Below are positions 60,112-64,000 of a stretch of DNA of 64,000 nucleotides, in pieces. The position numbers and the translations under genes were made by a program. Every line of letters begins with the position of its first letter. Position 1 is the stretch's first letter. The stretch comes from Nitrospirota bacterium (GTDB lineage Bacteria; Nitrospirota; Nitrospiria; Nitrospirales; Nitrospiraceae): assembly GCA_026387665.1 (NCBI GenBank), contig JAPLLG010000008.1, forward strand, positions 186,001-250,000, read 5' to 3'. Under the pieces are notes generated by a model. The model was not told the DNA's origin and did no database searches. It worked only from the letters and a program-made list of their open reading frames with translations.

Positions 60112-60408
60112 ATGGGTTCTAAGATTTACGTCGGCGGTTTGCCTTATTCCACAACTGAACAACAGCTGAGCGATCTGTTTGCTGTTCATGGAGCAGTGAC
60201 CTCATCCAGAATCATCACGGATAAGTTCACCGGCCAGTCCCGCGGGTTTGGATTCGTGGAAATGTCCTCGGATTCGGAAGCGCAATCAGCGATCACTGCG
60301 CTGAACGGCACTGAGTTGGGTGGTCGCACGTTGACCGTCAACGAAGCGCGTCCGCAGGAGCCCCGCACTGGTGGCGGCGGCGGTGGCCGCGGCGGAGACC
60401 GGTACTAA
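60112..60408 (+). CDS. RRM-type RNA-binding protein with Gly-rich tail
   Basis: A 98-residue protein with one RRM. RNP2 is KIYVGGLPY (residues 4-12) and RNP1 is SRGFGFVEM, both with the aromatic residues that stack on RNA. The tail RTGGGGGGRGGDRY is Gly/Arg-rich. Bacterial proteins of this type act as RNA chaperones, often in cold response. AAAGGAGGAG precedes the ATG. The 266-base region upstream has no gene and may be a regulated leader. A terminator follows, then a DEAD-box helicase. Confidence 0.93.
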   Translation: MGSKIYVGGLPYSTTEQQLSDLFAVHGAVTSSRIITDKFTGQSRGFGFVEMSSDSEAQSAITALNGTELGGRTLTVNEARPQEPRTGGGGGGRGGDRY

Positions 60409-60430
60409 TCCTAGCGAGTGTTTCTCACGT

Positions 60431-60455
60431 CGGGGCTGCCTATCCGGCAGCCCCG
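60431..60455 (+). terminator. Terminator after the RRM gene
   Basis: A perfect 10-bp stem (CGGGGCTGCC with GGCAGCCCCG) and a 5-base loop, followed by CTATTTCCTT. It lies 22 bases past the stop. Confidence 0.75.
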
Positions 60456-60558
60456 CTATTTCCTTCCTAGAATTGCCCATCACTTCGATGCGTTTCCCGG
60501 CCCTCTGACGAGGTCGGACCGTGCAGTCCCAGGAAGTTTGCCCCGTACAAGGAGTTCT

Positions 60559-61899
60559 ATGTCTACGTTTGCTGATATGAATCTACAGCCCTCCCTTGCC
60601 CAGCGCCTGATACAGGCTGGTCTGACGACACCGACACCGGTGCAGCAGGCTGCCATTCCCGTGGCGCTGGAAGGTCGGGATATTATGGCGCAGGCCAAAA
60701 CAGGGAGCGGCAAAACCCTGGCGTTTTTGCTGCCGATTATCGAACAAGTCATGCGGCGGGAGGCCTCGGCGCCCGCGCCTGGCCCCTATGCCAAGTCTGG
60801 CGGACCGAGCCATTCTGCTGGCCCGAAGTTTCTCGTGCTGGCGCCGACGCGTGAGCTGGCGCTTCAGATTGAAATGGAGCTGCGCAAGTATGCTCCGGCG
60901 TCCGTGACCTCCTTGTCGGTCTATGGCGGCACGCCGATCGAACGGCAGTACCGCGCGTTGCAACGGCCTCCCTTGGTGGTGGTCGGAACGCCGGGCCGGT
61001 TGCTCGACTTGGCCGGGTCCGGTCACTTGAAGTTGGGCGGCGTGACGTTTCTCGTGATGGATGAAGCCGATCAGATGTTGGACCGCGGATTCCTGCGCGA
61101 CATCCAGCGGATCATCCGTCTCCTTCCAGCTGAGCGTCAGACGCTGTTGTTCTCCGCGACATTTTCGGGGGACATTCAGACGCTCGCGCAGAGCATGCAG
61201 CGCGATCCCGCGCGCATCGCGGTTGACCCTGGGATCAACAGTCCGACGACGATCGTGCATGCCTACTATGTCGTGCCGGGAGACCAGGTGCGCACACAGC
61301 TCGTGCATACCTTGCTCCATGCGTTGAAGGGTGGGGAGCGGTCGATGGTGTTCTGCGATCAAAAGTATAAGGTGCGGCGATTGGCGGCCCATTTGGGCGG
61401 GGAACCGTCTTCGATCGGTTCCTTGACCGGCAACCATAGCCAGGCACAGCGGGAACGGACGCTCGGCGCCTTTCGGGCCGGCAAGATCCGCTCGCTCGTG
61501 GCGACCGATGTGGCAGCCAGAGGCCTCGATATTCAGGATGTGGTGCAGGTGATTCATTATGAGTTGCCGACCAATCCGAATTCGTATGTCCACCGGACCG
61601 GCCGGACCGGTCGCGCAGAGAAGGAAGGGTCGACCTTCCTGATTCTCTCGCAGTCAGAAGAGCGAGAGTATCTTCGCATGGTGAGACAGTTGAAGATCGA
61701 GACGACGAAGCTCGCGCTTCCCGTGCTGGCCGCTCTTCCCACTCCGGCTCCTATGCCGGCGAGCGACTATCAGGATCCTCGCGCGCGGCCCCGCCGAAGC
61801 TCGGAGCCGGCTGGTCGACGCTCCTTCGGGGGTGAGAACCGTGGTTCCGCTCATAGACCGGGAGCCCCGGTCGGCGCGATCAGGCATTCACGCTACTAA
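60559..61899 (+). CDS. DEAD-box ATP-dependent RNA helicase
   Basis: A 446-residue helicase; the ATG at 60559 has AAGGAG 5 bases before it. Motifs: Q (TTPTPVQQAAIP), I (AQAKTGSGKT), Ia (PTRELALQIE), II (VMDEADQMLDRGF), III (FSAT), IV (SMVFCDQK), V (VATDVAARGLDIQD) and VI (HRTGRTGRAEKEG). The C-terminal 80 residues are Pro/Arg-rich. It unwinds structured RNA, in ribosome assembly or decay. Its position next to an RRM protein suggests joint work on structured RNAs. Confidence 0.95.
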   Translation: MSTFADMNLQPSLAQRLIQAGLTTPTPVQQAAIPVALEGRDIMAQAKTGSGKTLAFLLPIIEQVMRREASAPAPGPYAKSGGPSHSAGPKFLVLAPTRELALQIEMELRKYAPASVTSLSVYGGTPIERQYRALQRPPLVVVGTPGRLLDLAGSGHLKLGGVTFLVMDEADQMLDRGFLRDIQRIIRLLPAERQTLLFSATFSGDIQTLAQSMQRDPARIAVDPGINSPTTIVHAYYVVPGDQVRTQLVHTLLHALKGGERSMVFCDQKYKVRRLAAHLGGEPSSIGSLTGNHSQAQRERTLGAFRAGKIRSLVATDVAARGLDIQDVVQVIHYELPTNPNSYVHRTGRTGRAEKEGSTFLILSQSEEREYLRMVRQLKIETTKLALPVLAALPTPAPMPASDYQDPRARPRRSSEPAGRRSFGGENRGSAHRPGAPVGAIRHSRY

Positions 61900-61914
61900 G
61901 ACACTCAGCTGCTG

Positions 61915-61934
61915 CCGGCCCCGAAAGGGGCCGG
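61915..61934 (+). terminator. GNRA-capped hairpin after the helicase gene
   Basis: CCGGCCCC-GAAA-GGGGCCGG, a perfect 8-bp stem with GAAA loop 15 bases past the stop. There is no T tract, so it may be a weak terminator or an RNA-stabilising 3' end. Confidence 0.5.
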
Positions 61935-62023
61935 TGGTGTGTTGAGGGCCAGTCCCTCTCCCCTGGCGCGCTTCTGTGCGTACGCGCTGTTCGATGGTAA
62001 GATAACGGCTGAAAGGTCGTTCC

Positions 62024-64000
<1,977 letters not shown>

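Overview
The window looks like a piece of a Nitrospira-type chromosome (a nitrite-oxidising or comammox member of the Nitrospirota). This is inferred from gene content: two NxrC-like heme-b subunits, a TorD/NarJ-type chaperone, a NapF-like ferredoxin and TatA in one cluster, three pentaheme cytochromes c, a Pup/UBact ubiquitin-like protein ending in GGE, a SmbP-like copper-binding protein and an H+-pyrophosphatase. Composition is GC-rich, with two AT-richer patches (about 37.5-38.3 kb and 50.5-51.5 kb). No rRNA, tRNA, CRISPR array or intact insertion sequence was seen.

Layout. 0-7.4 kb: end of mobA, a GT9 glycosyltransferase, argS, and the tgt-yajC-secD-secF block. 7.4-13.3 kb: a large PAS histidine kinase overlapping its sigma-54 response regulator, then a divergent WD40 protein. 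13.5-27.2 kb: what looks like a nitrite-oxidoreductase accessory locus (HELLH/zinc-ribbon protein, four-cluster ferredoxin, chaperone, NxrC-like 1, radical SAM protein, membrane protein, TPR, TatA, NHL protein, NxrC-like 2, PDZ protein, two pentaheme cytochromes) with no NxrA or NxrB in view. 27.2-31.5 kb: a YefM-YoeB pair, repeats, an hppA gene broken near its 3' end, and pup/UBact. 31.9-37.4 kb: recJ, rel, DUF192, a tiny zinc-ribbon protein and an exported flavodoxin. 37.5-46.4 kb: an Abi_C-like gene, pepF, small unknowns, an HDAC-like deacetylase overlapping a third pentaheme cytochrome, a rhodanese, SmbP, a nitrilase-family amidase and YqgE. 46.6-51.5 kb: a composite lipoprotein, a WYL regulator, a primase-like protein with a Tat-type signal, a triple zinc-knuckle protein and a UDG-like protein. 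51.5-64 kb: uvrA on the minus strand, small membrane and MBL proteins, a TolC-type protein, secreted unknowns, an RRM protein, a DEAD-box helicase and an almost complete uvrB.

The most unusual signal lies between genes. Family A is a palindromic element of roughly 70-130 bp with ends GCAGGATGCT/AGCATCCTGC. Seven of nine copies begin exactly at the TAG stop codon of the preceding gene, on either strand. Family B has four units with a conserved core placed between variable but self-complementary arms. In both families the stems change while pairing is kept, which points to selected or mobilised secondary structure. One copy at 31.5 kb is a chimera, with family A ends around a family B unit.

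Start sites were moved to internal codons where a Shine-Dalgarno sequence, a signal peptide or family length supported it; each such choice is noted. All functional calls come from reading motifs by eye, without any database search.
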